Translations under genes and position numbers: made by a program
Notes under the pieces: generated by a model
Databases searched by the model: none
What the model was told of the DNA's origin: nothing
What the model saw: the letters and a program-made list of their open reading frames with translations, nothing else
Assembly (NCBI RefSeq): GCF_017876755.1
Contig: NZ_JAGIOO010000001.1
Span: forward strand, 5,193,786 to 5,257,785
Source: Crossiella equi
GTDB lineage: Bacteria > Actinomycetota > Actinomycetes > Mycobacteriales > Pseudonocardiaceae
Direction: 5' to 3'
Length of the DNA: 64,000 bases
Shown: piece by piece, positions 18,528 through 27,509 of the stretch
Numbering within the stretch: the first letter of the stretch is position 1
Layout of the letters: every line of letters begins with the position of its first letter

Positions 18528-18983
18528 TCACTCTGAGCGCGGACAGGGTGCGAAACCGTAGGTCGTACTGTCGAGCACGACCACGTGCTGTGACCCGACC
18601 TGGTTGCCGACGGTGGTGTCCGCCCGCCGCGCGGTCACCGAGACGGCCACTACGTACACGCGCCCGCGCGGCACGCCCCGGCCGCCCGCGGGCCACTCCG
18701 GGTCGGGCCTGAGGGTGCTCAGCACGGGCTCCACGAGGAGCACGAGGTCGCCCAGCTCGCACGCGCCCTCCCGGAAGTCCGGGTGCTGGGTCCGGCGCAG
18801 GAAGGCCTGCTGGGCCGCCGTACCGGCCCTGGCGGCGGCCAGGCCCTCGGTGAAGTAGGCGGCCACCAGACCGGCGTCCACGGCCGCCGGGGGCGCGGGC
18901 GATGCGGTGCCGGGCACCCCGGCAGTGCAAGCCGTGACCAGCAGCAGCAGGGCGGACGGCACGGCGCCCAGGCGCACGCTCAC
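18528..18983 (-). CDS. small lipoprotein, unknown function
   Basis: A 151-residue predicted lipoprotein. The lipobox is V-T-A-C after a hydrophobic stretch (GAVPSALLLLV). The rest has four further cysteines or so and ends CPRSE; I recognise no domain. Its GTG overlaps the dusB stop by four bases (GTGA), so it is translated from the dusB transcript. A GTG two codons later is an alternative start. Function unknown. Confidence 0.7.
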   Translation of the reverse strand: MSVRLGAVPSALLLLVTACTAGVPGTASPAPPAAVDAGLVAAYFTEGLAAARAGTAAQQAFLRRTQHPDFREGACELGDLVLLVEPVLSTLRPDPEWPAGGRGVPRGRVYVVAVSVTARRADTTVGNQVGSQHVVVLDSTTYGFAPCPRSE

Positions 18984-20113
18984 CCGCCGGAGTGCATCAG
19001 CTCCGCACCGGCGGGCACCGAGGCGTCCTCGGGGTCGTCCAGCCAGCCCTCGGGCAGCGAGACCTTGCCCGGCGAGCCCTGGCGGCCGCGCGGCCCCTCG
19101 GCGTCGGCGGGGAAGGGCACGTCGTGGGGCAGCTGGGCGAGCAGGTCGTCCAGCTCGGCCATGGTGCTGACCATGGCCAGGCTGCGCCGCAGGTCGCCGC
19201 CGACCGGGAAGCCCCGGAAGTACCAGGCCATGTGCTTGCGCAGGTCGCGGATGCCCTTGTCCGCGCCCATGTGGTCCACGAGCAGCTCGGCGTGCTGGCG
19301 CAGCACCGCGGCCACCCCGCCCAGGTCCGGGCCCTCCGGGACCGGCTGCCCGGCGAACGCGGCGGCCAGGTCGCGGAACAGCCAGGGCCGCCCGAGGCAG
19401 CCGCGCCCGACCACGATGCCGTCGCAGCCGGTCTCGCGCACCATGCGCAGCGCGTCGTCGGCGGAGAAGATGTCGCCGTTGCCCAGCACCGGGATGGTCC
19501 GCACGTGCTCCTTGAGCCGCGCGATGGCCGACCAGTCGGCCTGCCCGGAGTAGCGCTGGGCGGCGGTGCGCCCGTGCAGCGCGACCCACGCGGCGCCCTC
19601 GGCCTCGGCGATGCGCCCGGCGTCGAGGTAGGTGAGGTGCTCGTCGTCGATGCCGATGCGGAACTTCACCGTGACCGGGATGCCCGCGGGCTCGGCGACC
19701 TGGACCGCCGCCCGCACGATGTCGCCGAACAGCCGCCGCTTGTACGGCAGCGCGGCCCCGCCGCCCTTGCGCGTCACCTTGGGCACCGGGCAGCCGAAGT
19801 TCATGTCGATGTGGTCGGCCAGGCCCTCGTCCACGATCATCCGGACGGCCTTGCCCATGTTCACCGGGTCGACCCCGTACAACTGGAGCGAGCGCGGGTG
19901 CTCGTCGGGGCTGAAGGTGATCATGTGCATGGTCAGGGGATCGCGCTCGACCAGTGCCCGGGTGGTGACCATCTCGCAGACGTACAGGCCCGCGCCGTAC
20001 TGGCGGCAGAGCTGCCGGAAGGCCACGTTGGTGATCCCGGCCATCGGGGCGAGCACGACCGGCGGGTCAACCTGGTAGGGGCCGACCCGGAGGGTGGTCA
20101 GACGCTCGTTCAC
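18980..20113 (-). CDS. dusB: tRNA-dihydrouridine synthase
   Basis: FMN-dependent enzyme reducing uridine to dihydrouridine in tRNA D-loops, 377 residues. The TIM-barrel start VVLAPMAGITNVAFRQLC, the catalytic cysteine in MNFGCPVPKV, the K-R-I-G strand (VKFRIGIDDE), the HGRTAAQRYSG motif and the FMN phosphate site (GNGDIF, VGRGCLGRPW) are all visible. The GTG start at 20113 gives xNERLTTLRVGPYQV, typical of actinobacterial DusB. It equals Rv0823c after the LCP gene. Downstream it overlaps a small lipoprotein gene. Confidence 0.94.
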   Translation of the reverse strand: MNERLTTLRVGPYQVDPPVVLAPMAGITNVAFRQLCRQYGAGLYVCEMVTTRALVERDPLTMHMITFSPDEHPRSLQLYGVDPVNMGKAVRMIVDEGLADHIDMNFGCPVPKVTRKGGGAALPYKRRLFGDIVRAAVQVAEPAGIPVTVKFRIGIDDEHLTYLDAGRIAEAEGAAWVALHGRTAAQRYSGQADWSAIARLKEHVRTIPVLGNGDIFSADDALRMVRETGCDGIVVGRGCLGRPWLFRDLAAAFAGQPVPEGPDLGGVAAVLRQHAELLVDHMGADKGIRDLRKHMAWYFRGFPVGGDLRRSLAMVSTMAELDDLLAQLPHDVPFPADAEGPRGRQGSPGKVSLPEGWLDDPEDASVPAGAELMHSGG

Positions 20114-20157
20114 CCGTTCATTGTCCGGCACGCCCGGGCGTGCCGGACCACACCCGG

Positions 20158-20508
20158 TCAGGCCGACAGCAGCCGGTGGGCCTTCGCGGCCGCCTCGCGC
20201 ACCTCGGGCCAGCGCGGATGTGTGAGGTAGGTCTCGTCTGGCGTCGCGGTGCTGTAGGCGTCCAGGATCTCCAGCAGCGGGGTGACCACGGCCTTGACCG
20301 CGCCCGCCTCGCGCTCGTCGCGGAGCAGGTCGCCGACGCTCTCCCGCGGGTCGAAGCGGTCCCACCAGGTGTCGTCGAGCAGCCAGTGCACCGTGTTCGT
20401 CAGGTCGGCCCAGCCGTGGATGTTCTCCGGAGTGATCCCGGCCAGCGCCTCCAGGGCGTTGGCGACGTCGGCCCGGCGGCGTGGGGACTTCACCTCGTGC
20501 GCGCTCAT
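20158..20508 (-). CDS. conserved hypothetical protein, SCO4402-like
   Basis: A 116-residue soluble acidic protein. The pattern WADLTNTVHWLLDDTWW, then VGDLLRDEREAGAV and HPRWPEVREAA resembles the actinobacterial 'SCO4402 family', whose function is unknown; I am moderately sure of that match. No signal peptide or membrane helix is seen. It lies 44 bases upstream of dusB on the same strand and may share its promoter. It is divergent from the lipoprotein gene at 20675. Confidence 0.65.
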   Translation of the reverse strand: MSAHEVKSPRRRADVANALEALAGITPENIHGWADLTNTVHWLLDDTWWDRFDPRESVGDLLRDEREAGAVKAVVTPLLEILDAYSTATPDETYLTHPRWPEVREAAAKAHRLLSA

Positions 20509-20674
20509 CCGCTCATTGTGGAACTGAGGAGGGCAGCATTCGGGTGATGTCAGCGACGCCACACCGAGGATCACCCCACTGGTGCACGTCCGACGATTCT
20601 CGGAGTTGCCGGGACGCGCTCCAGGCTCTGCTGCGAACATCACACCCAGCGCACCGCTGGATGGAGGAACACCG

Positions 20675-21781
20675 ATGAGCCACGCCCGACGCGTCGGGGT
20701 ACTGGTGCTGGCCACGGCCGCACTGCTCTCGAGCTGCGTCCGGGGCACCGTCAGCGGGGTGGCGGAGGCGGGCGACCCGGTGGAGGCCTACGACAAGCGC
20801 GGCTCGGCCCCCCGCGTGGTGCCCAACCCGGGCGGCGAGCTGGTCTCCCTGCTCGGCCTGGAGTCCACCGGCCAGCTGCTGTGCGGGGCCCTGTCCGCGC
20901 CGGAGTGGTCGGAGGTGCTCGGCGGCCCGCTCCAGCTGCGCTGGGTGCAGCGCGGCGGCTGCCAGGCCGAGGGCGGGCACCAGACCGTCTACGCCTCGCT
21001 GAGCGCGGACCAGCCGTGCGCGGACGTGCAGCCGCAGCAGGCCACCACCGTGGGCGGCCTGCCCGGCGTCGCGGTCACGGTGGCCTCCACGCGCGAGATG
21101 CTGTGCGTGCCGCTCAACCACTTCGGCAAGGAGAAGGCGGACCGGGAGAAGTACGGCAACGACGACGCCCGCCCGAAGGGCACGCTGCACCTGACCGCGA
21201 ACCCGGGCGAGAACCCGCCGAAGCCGGGCAGGCAGATCCTCGCCGACCTGGGCGAGCGCCTGGTCAAGGCACTGGTGAAGGAGGGCCCGTCGGCCCCGGT
21301 GCCGGGGGAGAAGGGCGCGCTGCCGTACACCCCGTTCCCCCCGCCCGGCAACGCGGGCGTGGTCGACCTGCCGGGCCCGCAGCGGGCGGCGGCGCTGTGC
21401 ACCGCGGTCACCGACGACATGGTCCAGTCGATCCTGGGATTCCCGGTCCGCGAGCGCCAGCTGACCTTCGGCGGCGACTGCACGATCTCCGGCGGCGAGG
21501 TCAACAAGGGCGGCGCCCACACGGTCTGGGTCCAGGTCATCAGCGGCACCCTGGAAGGCCCGGGCAGCCTCTACCGCGGCGAGCCGATCACCGTGGCCGG
21601 CCGCCCGGCCCGCATGGGCAGCGTGCTGAGCGGCACCGGCGTCCTGCTCCAGGACGGCATGGCCAACCTGCTCGCCGTCCGCCTGATGGCCCTGGGCGAC
21701 ACCCGGACCGACGACCAGCGCCGTGCCCTGGAACGCTCCCTGGCCGAACAGCTGGTGCCGAGGCTGCTGGGGCCGATCTAG
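20675..21781 (+). CDS. secreted lipoprotein of unknown function (DUF3558-like size)
   Basis: A 368-residue lipoprotein. A typical actinobacterial signal peptide ends in L-L-S-S-C, with Cys near residue 20. The mature part has two similar halves, each with a pair of cysteines and a QRAAALCTAVTDD / GQLLCGALSAPEW type helix followed by a GGxCxI strand (GGDCTISGGEV in the second half). This internal two-fold pattern is like DUF3558-type cell-surface proteins, but I cannot name the family with certainty. ATG 20675 has GGAGGA eight bases upstream. Confidence 0.7.
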   Translation: MSHARRVGVLVLATAALLSSCVRGTVSGVAEAGDPVEAYDKRGSAPRVVPNPGGELVSLLGLESTGQLLCGALSAPEWSEVLGGPLQLRWVQRGGCQAEGGHQTVYASLSADQPCADVQPQQATTVGGLPGVAVTVASTREMLCVPLNHFGKEKADREKYGNDDARPKGTLHLTANPGENPPKPGRQILADLGERLVKALVKEGPSAPVPGEKGALPYTPFPPPGNAGVVDLPGPQRAAALCTAVTDDMVQSILGFPVRERQLTFGGDCTISGGEVNKGGAHTVWVQVISGTLEGPGSLYRGEPITVAGRPARMGSVLSGTGVLLQDGMANLLAVRLMALGDTRTDDQRRALERSLAEQLVPRLLGPI

Positions 21782-21822
21782 GCCGGGGAACAGATCCTGG
21801 GGGCGCGGAGTTGACCGCAGAC

Positions 21823-22758
21823 ATGCGGGACCGGACTTGGCTGGTGGCGCTGGCCGCCTCGTTGTGGGGCACGGACGCCCTGCTGCGCAAACCCCTCGCG
21901 GAGGCGCTGCCCTCGGCCACGGTGGTGTTCTGGGAGCACCTGATCGTGGTCGCCCTGCTCCTGCCCTGGGTGCCGCGTGCGCTGCGGGCCCTCGGTGGGC
22001 TGGCTTGGTCGCGGCGGCTGGCCGTGGTGGTCATCGGGGTCGGGTCCTCGGCGGTGGCGACCGCGCTGTTCACCGCCGCCTTCCGGTACGGGGACCCGGT
22101 CACGCCGCTCGTGCTGCAGAAGGCCCAGCCCGTGTTCGTGCTGCTGCTGGCGTTCCTGCTGCTCGGGGAACGGCCGAGGGCGCACTACCTCTGGTTCGCC
22201 GTGCCCGCGCTGGCCGGGGCGTGGCTGCTGGGGTTCCGCGACCCGCTGGACGTGCGGGTGAGCGCGGCGGTGCCCGCGCTGCTGGCGCTGGGCGCGGCCG
22301 CGCTGTGGGCGGGCGGCACCGTGCTCGGGCGGCTGGTCAGCGACGACCTGCGGCCGTGGGAGGTGACCGTGCTGCGCTTCACCATCGGTCTGCCCGCGAG
22401 CGCGGCCGTGGTGCCCGCCGTGGGGGCGCCGTTCCTGGTGAGCTGGGGGAATGCCCCGGCACTCGTGCTGCTGGCGGTCGTGCCGGGGCTGCTGGCCCTG
22501 AGCCTGTACTACCTGGGGCTGCGCGCCACTCCCGCGGCGCGCGCCACCCTGGCCGAGCTCGCGTTCCCGGCCACCGCCGCGTTGATCGGCGTCGGCCTGC
22601 TGGGGGCGAGCCTGACCGGGACGCAGTGGCTGGGCTTCGCCCTGCTCGTCGCCTCGGTCACCGCGCTGGGGTGGCGGGAGCGCACGGGGCGCAGCCGCAC
22701 GGTGGTGGTCAGCCCAGGTCCCGTGCCAGCACGTCCTCGTCCGACTCCCGCCGGATGA
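21823..22758 (+). CDS. EamA/DMT-family transporter
   Basis: An integral membrane protein of about 311 residues with ten predicted helices in two EamA repeats. Landmarks are the N-terminal LVALAASLWGTDALLRKPL, the QKAQPVFVLLLAFLLLGERP end of repeat one and the ELAFPATAALIGVGLLG end of repeat two. These proteins export metabolites or amino acids; the substrate is unknown. ATG 21823 is chosen, and TTG 21811 is an alternative. The 3' end overlaps the convergent lysA-like gene by 50 bases, so the last 16 codons are read on both strands. Confidence 0.85.
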   Translation: MRDRTWLVALAASLWGTDALLRKPLAEALPSATVVFWEHLIVVALLLPWVPRALRALGGLAWSRRLAVVVIGVGSSAVATALFTAAFRYGDPVTPLVLQKAQPVFVLLLAFLLLGERPRAHYLWFAVPALAGAWLLGFRDPLDVRVSAAVPALLALGAAALWAGGTVLGRLVSDDLRPWEVTVLRFTIGLPASAAVVPAVGAPFLVSWGNAPALVLLAVVPGLLALSLYYLGLRATPAARATLAELAFPATAALIGVGLLGASLTGTQWLGFALLVASVTALGWRERTGRSRTVVVSPGPVPARPRPTPAG

Positions 22759-24049
22759 CCGGCCGGTAGCCGCCCGCGCCCACGGCGAGCACCGGCGGGC
22801 GGCCGACGAGGTTGTAGTTGGACGCCAGCGAATGGTGGTAGGCGCCCGTGCAGGCCACCGCGAGCAGGTCGCCGCTGCGGATGTCCGCGGGCAGCTGGAC
22901 GTCGCGCGCGATCACGTCGCCCGCCTCGCAGTGCCTGCCCACCACGGTCACCGTCCTCGGGCCCGCCTGGCTGGCGCGGCCGAACATGCGCACCGTGTAC
23001 GGGGCGCCGTAGAGGGCCGGGCGGAGGTTGTCGCTCATGCCGCCGTCCACCGCGACGAAGGTGCGCACGCCGGGCACGTCCTTCACCACGACCACCCGGT
23101 ACAGCGTCACCCCGGCCCGCGCGACCAGCGAGCGGCCCGGCTCTACCACCACGCGGGGCACGGGCAGGCCGTGCGCGGAGCACTCGTAGGACAGCGCGCA
23201 GCGCACCCGGCTGGCGAAGCCCTGCAGGTCGAACTCGTCCTCGCCGGGCAGGTAGGCCACCGCGTGCCCGCCGCCGATGTTGAGCTGGGGCAGCAGCAGC
23301 CCGTGCGCGGAGCGGATCTCCCACAGCAGCGACACCATGCGCCGCACGGCCTGCTCGAAGTCGGCGACCTGGCGCACCTGCGAGCCGATGTGGCAGTGCA
23401 GGCCGACCAGGTGCAGGTTGGGCTGCATCAGCACACGCCGCACGGCCTCGGCCGCGGCGCCGGTGCGCAGGGAGAAGCCGAACTTCTGGTCCTCCACGCC
23501 GGTGGCGATGGCGGTGTGCGTGTGCCCGTCCACGCCGGGGGTCACGCGCACCATGACCTGCTGCGGGTGCCGGGCCAGCACGGCCAGCTGCTCGATCTCG
23601 TCGAAGGAGTCGACCACGATCCGGCCGACGCCGTAACCGATGGCGGCCTTGAGGTCTTCGGGGGTCTTGGCGTTGCCGTGCAGGATGATCCGCTCGGCGG
23701 GGAAGTCCACGGCGCGCGCGACGGCCAGCTCCCCGGCCGAGCACACGTCCAGGGACAGACCCTCCTCCTTGACCCACCGCGCTACGGCCTTGGTCAGCAG
23801 GGCCTTGGAGGCGTACGCGACCTCCATGTCGGGCAGGGTCTGGCGGTAGGCGCGGCAGCGGGCGCGGACCTCGTCCTCGTCCAGCACGTAGGAGGGCGTG
23901 CCGTGCTCGGCGGCGATCCGGCGCAGGGACACCCCGCCGACCACCAGGTCGTTGTCGTCACCGAGGGAGGTCCCCGACGGCCACACCCCGGGCTCGAGGC
24001 GCGAACGCAGCGAGCGGTGCAGCGAGGGTATGAGGTACTCCAGAGTCAC
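22709..24049 (-). CDS. lysA: diaminopimelate decarboxylase
   Basis: PLP enzyme converting meso-diaminopimelate to L-lysine, 446 residues. The Lys-PLP motif is in VAYASKALLTKAV, with GLSLDVCSAGEL, HCHIGSQ, the glycine-rich NIGGGHAVAY and CEAGDVIARD as further family motifs. In the last one the usual C-E-S-G-D serine is Ala. GTG 24049 with GGAGG five bases upstream is the best start. It is not next to argS or thrA, where actinobacterial lysA usually lies, so it could be a second copy or a related carboxynorspermidine-type decarboxylase. Confidence 0.85.
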   Translation of the reverse strand: MTLEYLIPSLHRSLRSRLEPGVWPSGTSLGDDNDLVVGGVSLRRIAAEHGTPSYVLDEDEVRARCRAYRQTLPDMEVAYASKALLTKAVARWVKEEGLSLDVCSAGELAVARAVDFPAERIILHGNAKTPEDLKAAIGYGVGRIVVDSFDEIEQLAVLARHPQQVMVRVTPGVDGHTHTAIATGVEDQKFGFSLRTGAAAEAVRRVLMQPNLHLVGLHCHIGSQVRQVADFEQAVRRMVSLLWEIRSAHGLLLPQLNIGGGHAVAYLPGEDEFDLQGFASRVRCALSYECSAHGLPVPRVVVEPGRSLVARAGVTLYRVVVVKDVPGVRTFVAVDGGMSDNLRPALYGAPYTVRMFGRASQAGPRTVTVVGRHCEAGDVIARDVQLPADIRSGDLLAVACTGAYHHSLASNYNLVGRPPVLAVGAGGYRPVIRRESDEDVLARDLG

Positions 24050-24220
24050 GACGGCCTCCGCGGGCGGTGTTACGGGCACGTTGCCCGCCACCACCGAGAC
24101 AACGCCGCTCCGCCCGCCCCGTCAGCGCCCCCTACGCCTCCTTGACGCGGTGCCGCCGGACGTTGTCGAACCCCTGACGCGCCGCGTGGCGAGGGCCACA
24201 CGGCTGACCTTTCACATTTT

Positions 24221-24237
24221 CCTGAACAGGCTAAACT
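24221..24237 (+). promoter_or_regulatory. palindrome and -10 in front of the MarR-type gene
   Basis: CCTGAACAGG (24221-24230) is a perfect 10-bp palindrome just before TAAACT, a plausible -10 box at 24232-24237. It is 41 bases before the regulator gene, so an autoregulatory operator is possible. Confidence 0.35.
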
Positions 24238-24277
24238 AAATCGCAGGTCAGAGGGGGCGCCGGAGAGGAGCGCGAGC

Positions 24278-24757
24278 ATGCCTGCACCACCCGAGCGCGA
24301 CCCCGAGGCGGTCGCCCGCTTCGTCGAGCGCTTCGCCCTGATCCTCACCGAGGCGGGCTGGCCCCGCATGCCCGCCCGCATCTTCGCCAGCCTGCTGAGC
24401 TCCGACGACGGCACCCGCACCGCCTCCGACCTGGCCGCCCAGCTCCAGATCAGCCCGGCCGCGGTCAGCGGCGGCGTCCGCTACCTCACCGACATCGGCC
24501 TCTCGGTCAAGGAACGCACCCCGGGCTCCCGCCGAGACCACTACCGCGTCCGCGACGACCTGTGGCACGAGTCGCTGATGCGCCGCGACGAACAGATCCA
24601 GCGCTGGATCCAGAGCGTCAAGGAAGGCATCGAGGCCGTCGGCCCCACCACCCCGGCGGGCACCCGCCTGGAGACCACCCGGGACTTCTTCGAGTTCCTG
24701 CACGCCGAGCTCCCCCGGGTCCTGGACAACTTCCGCGCGTCCCAACGCGATACCTGA
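24278..24757 (+). CDS. GbsR/MarR-type transcriptional regulator
   Basis: A 159-residue DNA-binding protein. It has a MarR-like winged helix at about 30-95: FASLLSSDDGTRTASDLAAQ, recognition helix ISPAAVSGGVRYL, and the wing with VKERTPGSRRDHYRV. The C-terminal helices (RDEQIQRWIQSVKEGIEAVG) are a dimerisation region, as in GbsR-like proteins. It is divergent from the lysA-like gene and followed by tRNA-Lys. No effector or transporter partner lies next to it, so its target is unknown. Confidence 0.8.
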   Translation: MPAPPERDPEAVARFVERFALILTEAGWPRMPARIFASLLSSDDGTRTASDLAAQLQISPAAVSGGVRYLTDIGLSVKERTPGSRRDHYRVRDDLWHESLMRRDEQIQRWIQSVKEGIEAVGPTTPAGTRLETTRDFFEFLHAELPRVLDNFRASQRDT

Positions 24758-24792
24758 CACATCCCCCGGCCCGGTGTCGGTAGAGTGTCCCC

Positions 24793-24865
24793 GGGCCGCT
24801 AGCTCAACTGGCAGAGCAGCGGACTTTTAATCCGCGGGTTGTGGGTTCGAGTCCCACGCGGCCCA
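24793..24865 (+). tRNA. tRNA-Lys (anticodon TTT)
   Basis: A 73-base cloverleaf: acceptor GGGCCGC (24793-24799) pairs with GCGGCCC (24858-24864), the D-arm starts GCTC, and the anticodon stem is GCGGA/TCCGC with loop CTTTTAA giving anticodon TTT. The T-arm is GTGGG-TTCGAGT-CCCAC. The discriminator base is A and CCA is not encoded. Confidence 0.97.
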
Positions 24866-25036
24866 TCGACGCGGGCCCTGGTGCTTGCCGCCCTTCGGGA
24901 CGGCTGCGCCGGGGCCCGTTGTGCTGTTCCGGGGGCGACCCCCGGACCCCCGGCCCGTGCGGGCGCTGGGCGCCCGCTCGGCAGGTGGTCGCCTACCTGC
25001 CTTCCCTCCGGTCGTTGGTCAGGTCGGGAAAGGCGA

Positions 25037-25068
25037 AACCCCCAGACCCGTGTGCGGGGCTGGGGGTT
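25037..25068 (-). terminator. terminator after proS
   Basis: AACCCCCAG (25037-25045) pairs with CTGGGGGTT (25060-25068), with further ACCC/GGGG pairing inside. It lies 18 bases after the proS stop codon on the minus strand. No long T-run is present, as is common in GC-rich actinomycetes. Confidence 0.75.
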
Positions 25069-25086
25069 CCGGGGTCAGTCGGCCGG

Positions 25087-26493
25087 TCAGTACGACCGGG
25101 CGATGTACGCGACCAGGTCGGTCTCCGAGGTCGACTCCGGCAGCGTGCCGTCGGGCCGCTGCAGGCACCGGATGCTCAGGCCCTCGCCCAGGCGGCCGGT
25201 GGCCTCGGCCTCGCGGACGACCTCGTAGGCGACCTTCGCCCACCCGGTCTTGCCCGCTTCCAGGGCGTCGGCGAGGGTGGTGACCTCGTGGGTGTTGGCG
25301 TCGCGGCGGGCGATCGCCTCGTTGGCCATGTTCTGCTGGATCTCGGTGAGCAGCTTGGTGGTGGTGCCCGCCACCTCGGACACCTTGACCACGGACTTGT
25401 CGCCCGTGTCGCGGCGGGACAGGGTGACGTTGCCGTCGGCCAGGTCGCGCGGGCCGATCTCCACGCGGACCGGGACGCCCTGGAGCTCCCAGTCGACGAT
25501 GCGGCGGCCGAAGCTGGTCTTGGTGTCCTCGTCCAGGCGGACCCGGACGCCCGCCGCGCGCAGCTCGTCGAGCAGCTGGCGCGAGGCGGCCGCCACCTCG
25601 TCGGAGGCCTTGATCTGGACGATGACCACCTGGTCCGGGGCCACCGCGGGCGGGAGGCGCAGGCCCGCGTCGTCGCCGTGCGCCATGATCAGCGCGCCCA
25701 GCAGGCGGGTGCTGGCGCCCCAGGAGGTCTGCCAGACGTACTCGCGCTGGCCCTTCTCCGACAGGTACATGGTGTCGAAGGCCTTGGCGAAGTTCTGGCC
25801 CAGCTCGTGGCTGGTGGCCATCTGCAGGGCCTTGCCGTCCCGCATCATGCCTTCGAGCGTGTAGGTGTGGATCGCGCCCGCGAAGCGCTCCCGGTCGGTC
25901 TTGGCCCCCGCCCGCACCGGCACGGCCATCAGGTCGCTGAGCACCTCGTGGTACACGCCGTTGTGGATGCGCTGCGCGAAGGCCCGCGCGTCAGCCTGGT
26001 CGACGTGGCAGGTGTGCCCCTCCTGCCACAGGAACTCCGAGGTGCGCAGGAACAGCCTGGGGCGCATCTCCCAGCGCACCACGTTGGCCCACTGGTTCAC
26101 CAGCAGCGGCAGGTCGCGGTAGCTCTGCACCCACTTGGAGAAGCTGTTGTTGATCACGGTCTCCGAGGTGGGCCGCACCACCACGGGCTCCTCAAGCTCC
26201 TTGCCGCCGCCCTGCGTGACGACCGCGAGCTCCGGGCTGAAGCCCTCCACGTGCTCGGCTTCCTTCTGCAGGAAGGAGTACGGGATGAACATCGGGAAGT
26301 ACGCGTTGCGCACCCCGGCCTCGCGGAACCGGCTGTCCAGCTCCTGCTGCAGGCGTTCCCACACGGCGTAGCCGTTCGGGCGGATGACCATGGTGCCGCG
26401 GACCGGGCCGTTGTCCGCCAGCTTGGCCTTGGCGACCACGTCCTGGAACCACTGCGGGAAGTTCTCGTCCTGCGGGGTGAGCACTCGCGACAT
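25087..26493 (-). CDS. proS: prolyl-tRNA synthetase, short (archaeal/eukaryote-like) type
   Basis: Class II aminoacyl-tRNA synthetase charging tRNA-Pro, 468 residues. The absence of the bacterial INS editing insertion between motifs 2 and 3, together with the length, marks the type 3 (archaeal-like) ProRS. Motif 1 appears in MVIRPNGYAVWERLQ. Motif 2 is RWEMRPRLFLRTSEFLWQEGHT-like, of which RTSEFLWQEGHT is clear. Motif 3 is in SWGASTRLLGALIMAHGDD, and the anticodon-binding domain is C-terminal. ATG 26493 is the only sensible start. Monocistronic, with its own terminator. Confidence 0.94.
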   Translation of the reverse strand: MSRVLTPQDENFPQWFQDVVAKAKLADNGPVRGTMVIRPNGYAVWERLQQELDSRFREAGVRNAYFPMFIPYSFLQKEAEHVEGFSPELAVVTQGGGKELEEPVVVRPTSETVINNSFSKWVQSYRDLPLLVNQWANVVRWEMRPRLFLRTSEFLWQEGHTCHVDQADARAFAQRIHNGVYHEVLSDLMAVPVRAGAKTDRERFAGAIHTYTLEGMMRDGKALQMATSHELGQNFAKAFDTMYLSEKGQREYVWQTSWGASTRLLGALIMAHGDDAGLRLPPAVAPDQVVIVQIKASDEVAAASRQLLDELRAAGVRVRLDEDTKTSFGRRIVDWELQGVPVRVEIGPRDLADGNVTLSRRDTGDKSVVKVSEVAGTTTKLLTEIQQNMANEAIARRDANTHEVTTLADALEAGKTGWAKVAYEVVREAEATGRLGEGLSIRCLQRPDGTLPESTSETDLVAYIARSY

Positions 26494-26576
26494 GCGGCAC
26501 AGGCTACCGCTCGCCTCGCGGACCTATCACACCAGGTAAGAGGGGTTGTGGGCCGGAACTCCGGCCCCGCACCCGC

Positions 26577-27431
26577 TCAGTTCTCGACGGTCCAGGCGCG
26601 GCGGATCGTGATGTCACCGGTCATCGTGCGAGCCTTGATCTTGACCTGGCGCAGGGCGTCCTCCTTGGGCTTGTCCCCGAAGAGCAGGTCGTTGTGCACC
26701 CGGCCGACCACGGTGTTGGCGTCGATGTAGGCCGCGGTGCGCTCGCGCAGACCGATCTCCAGGTCCCCGGCCGCGCTCTCCACGTTCACCGCGCCCTCGC
26801 TGACCTCGGCCAGCCGGATGGAACCGTTGGCGGTCTTGGCCCCGACGGTGGACAGCGCGCGGCCGACCGCGAGGTCGCCGTTCGCGCCGTGGTAGCGCAG
26901 GTCCTGGGTGACCTCCTCCACGGTGCTGCTGCCGTTGGCGTTGCGCAGCACCGCGGTGCCGTTGATCCTCCCGGCGCGGATGTCGCCGGAACCGGTGGTG
27001 AGCACGGTGTGCCCGGTGGTCTGACCGACCACGACCCGCCCGGCGGTGGCGTCCAGCTCGGTCTCCCCGGCGCGGTCGACCTCCAGGTCACCGCTGGCGG
27101 TGGTGAACCGGACGGTGCCGAGCTCGCCCTCGGTGCGCAGGTCGGCCAGCGCCGCCTCGCCCTCCAGCCGCGTGCCGGTGGGCACGGCCAGCACCACGGA
27201 CACGGTGCCCGGGCGGCCGAAGACGCGCGGCTTCGGCGTCCGGACGCGCAGCACGCCGTTGCTGAACTCCACCGTGGTCGAGTCCGCGGCCTGCACGTCC
27301 CGGTCCTTGGCGGCCGAGACGGGCAGCACGTCGACCACGGTGTCGGTGCGGTCGGAGGCGGTGACCCGCACGTCCGCGGCGGACAGGTTGAGGATGACGG
27401 TGATCGGCTCGGGGGTCTGGAAAGTAGGCAT
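26577..27431 (-). CDS. DUF4097 beta-strand repeat protein
   Basis: A 284-residue DUF4097 (adhesin-like, right-handed beta-helix) protein. Regular short strands with T-x-x-G/S-G-D-I turns recur: FTTASGDLEVD, LTTGSGDIRAG, YHGANGDLAVG, VESAAGDLEIG, RTMTGDITIRR. There is no signal peptide, so it is cytoplasmic here. The ATG at 27431 with GGCGGAG upstream is the best start. It lies 78 bases downstream of a ribbon-helix-helix regulator gene on the same strand. The same pairing is common in actinomycetes, but the joint role is not known. Confidence 0.8.
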   Translation of the reverse strand: MPTFQTPEPITVILNLSAADVRVTASDRTDTVVDVLPVSAAKDRDVQAADSTTVEFSNGVLRVRTPKPRVFGRPGTVSVVLAVPTGTRLEGEAALADLRTEGELGTVRFTTASGDLEVDRAGETELDATAGRVVVGQTTGHTVLTTGSGDIRAGRINGTAVLRNANGSSTVEEVTQDLRYHGANGDLAVGRALSTVGAKTANGSIRLAEVSEGAVNVESAAGDLEIGLRERTAAYIDANTVVGRVHNDLLFGDKPKEDALRQVKIKARTMTGDITIRRAWTVEN

Positions 27432-27509
27432 GGCTCCGCCCTTCAAGGGTGCTCGGATGTCATCCCCGCAGGTCAGGGGGATGTGAGGGGAAGTGGTGCC
27501 CGGCTGGGG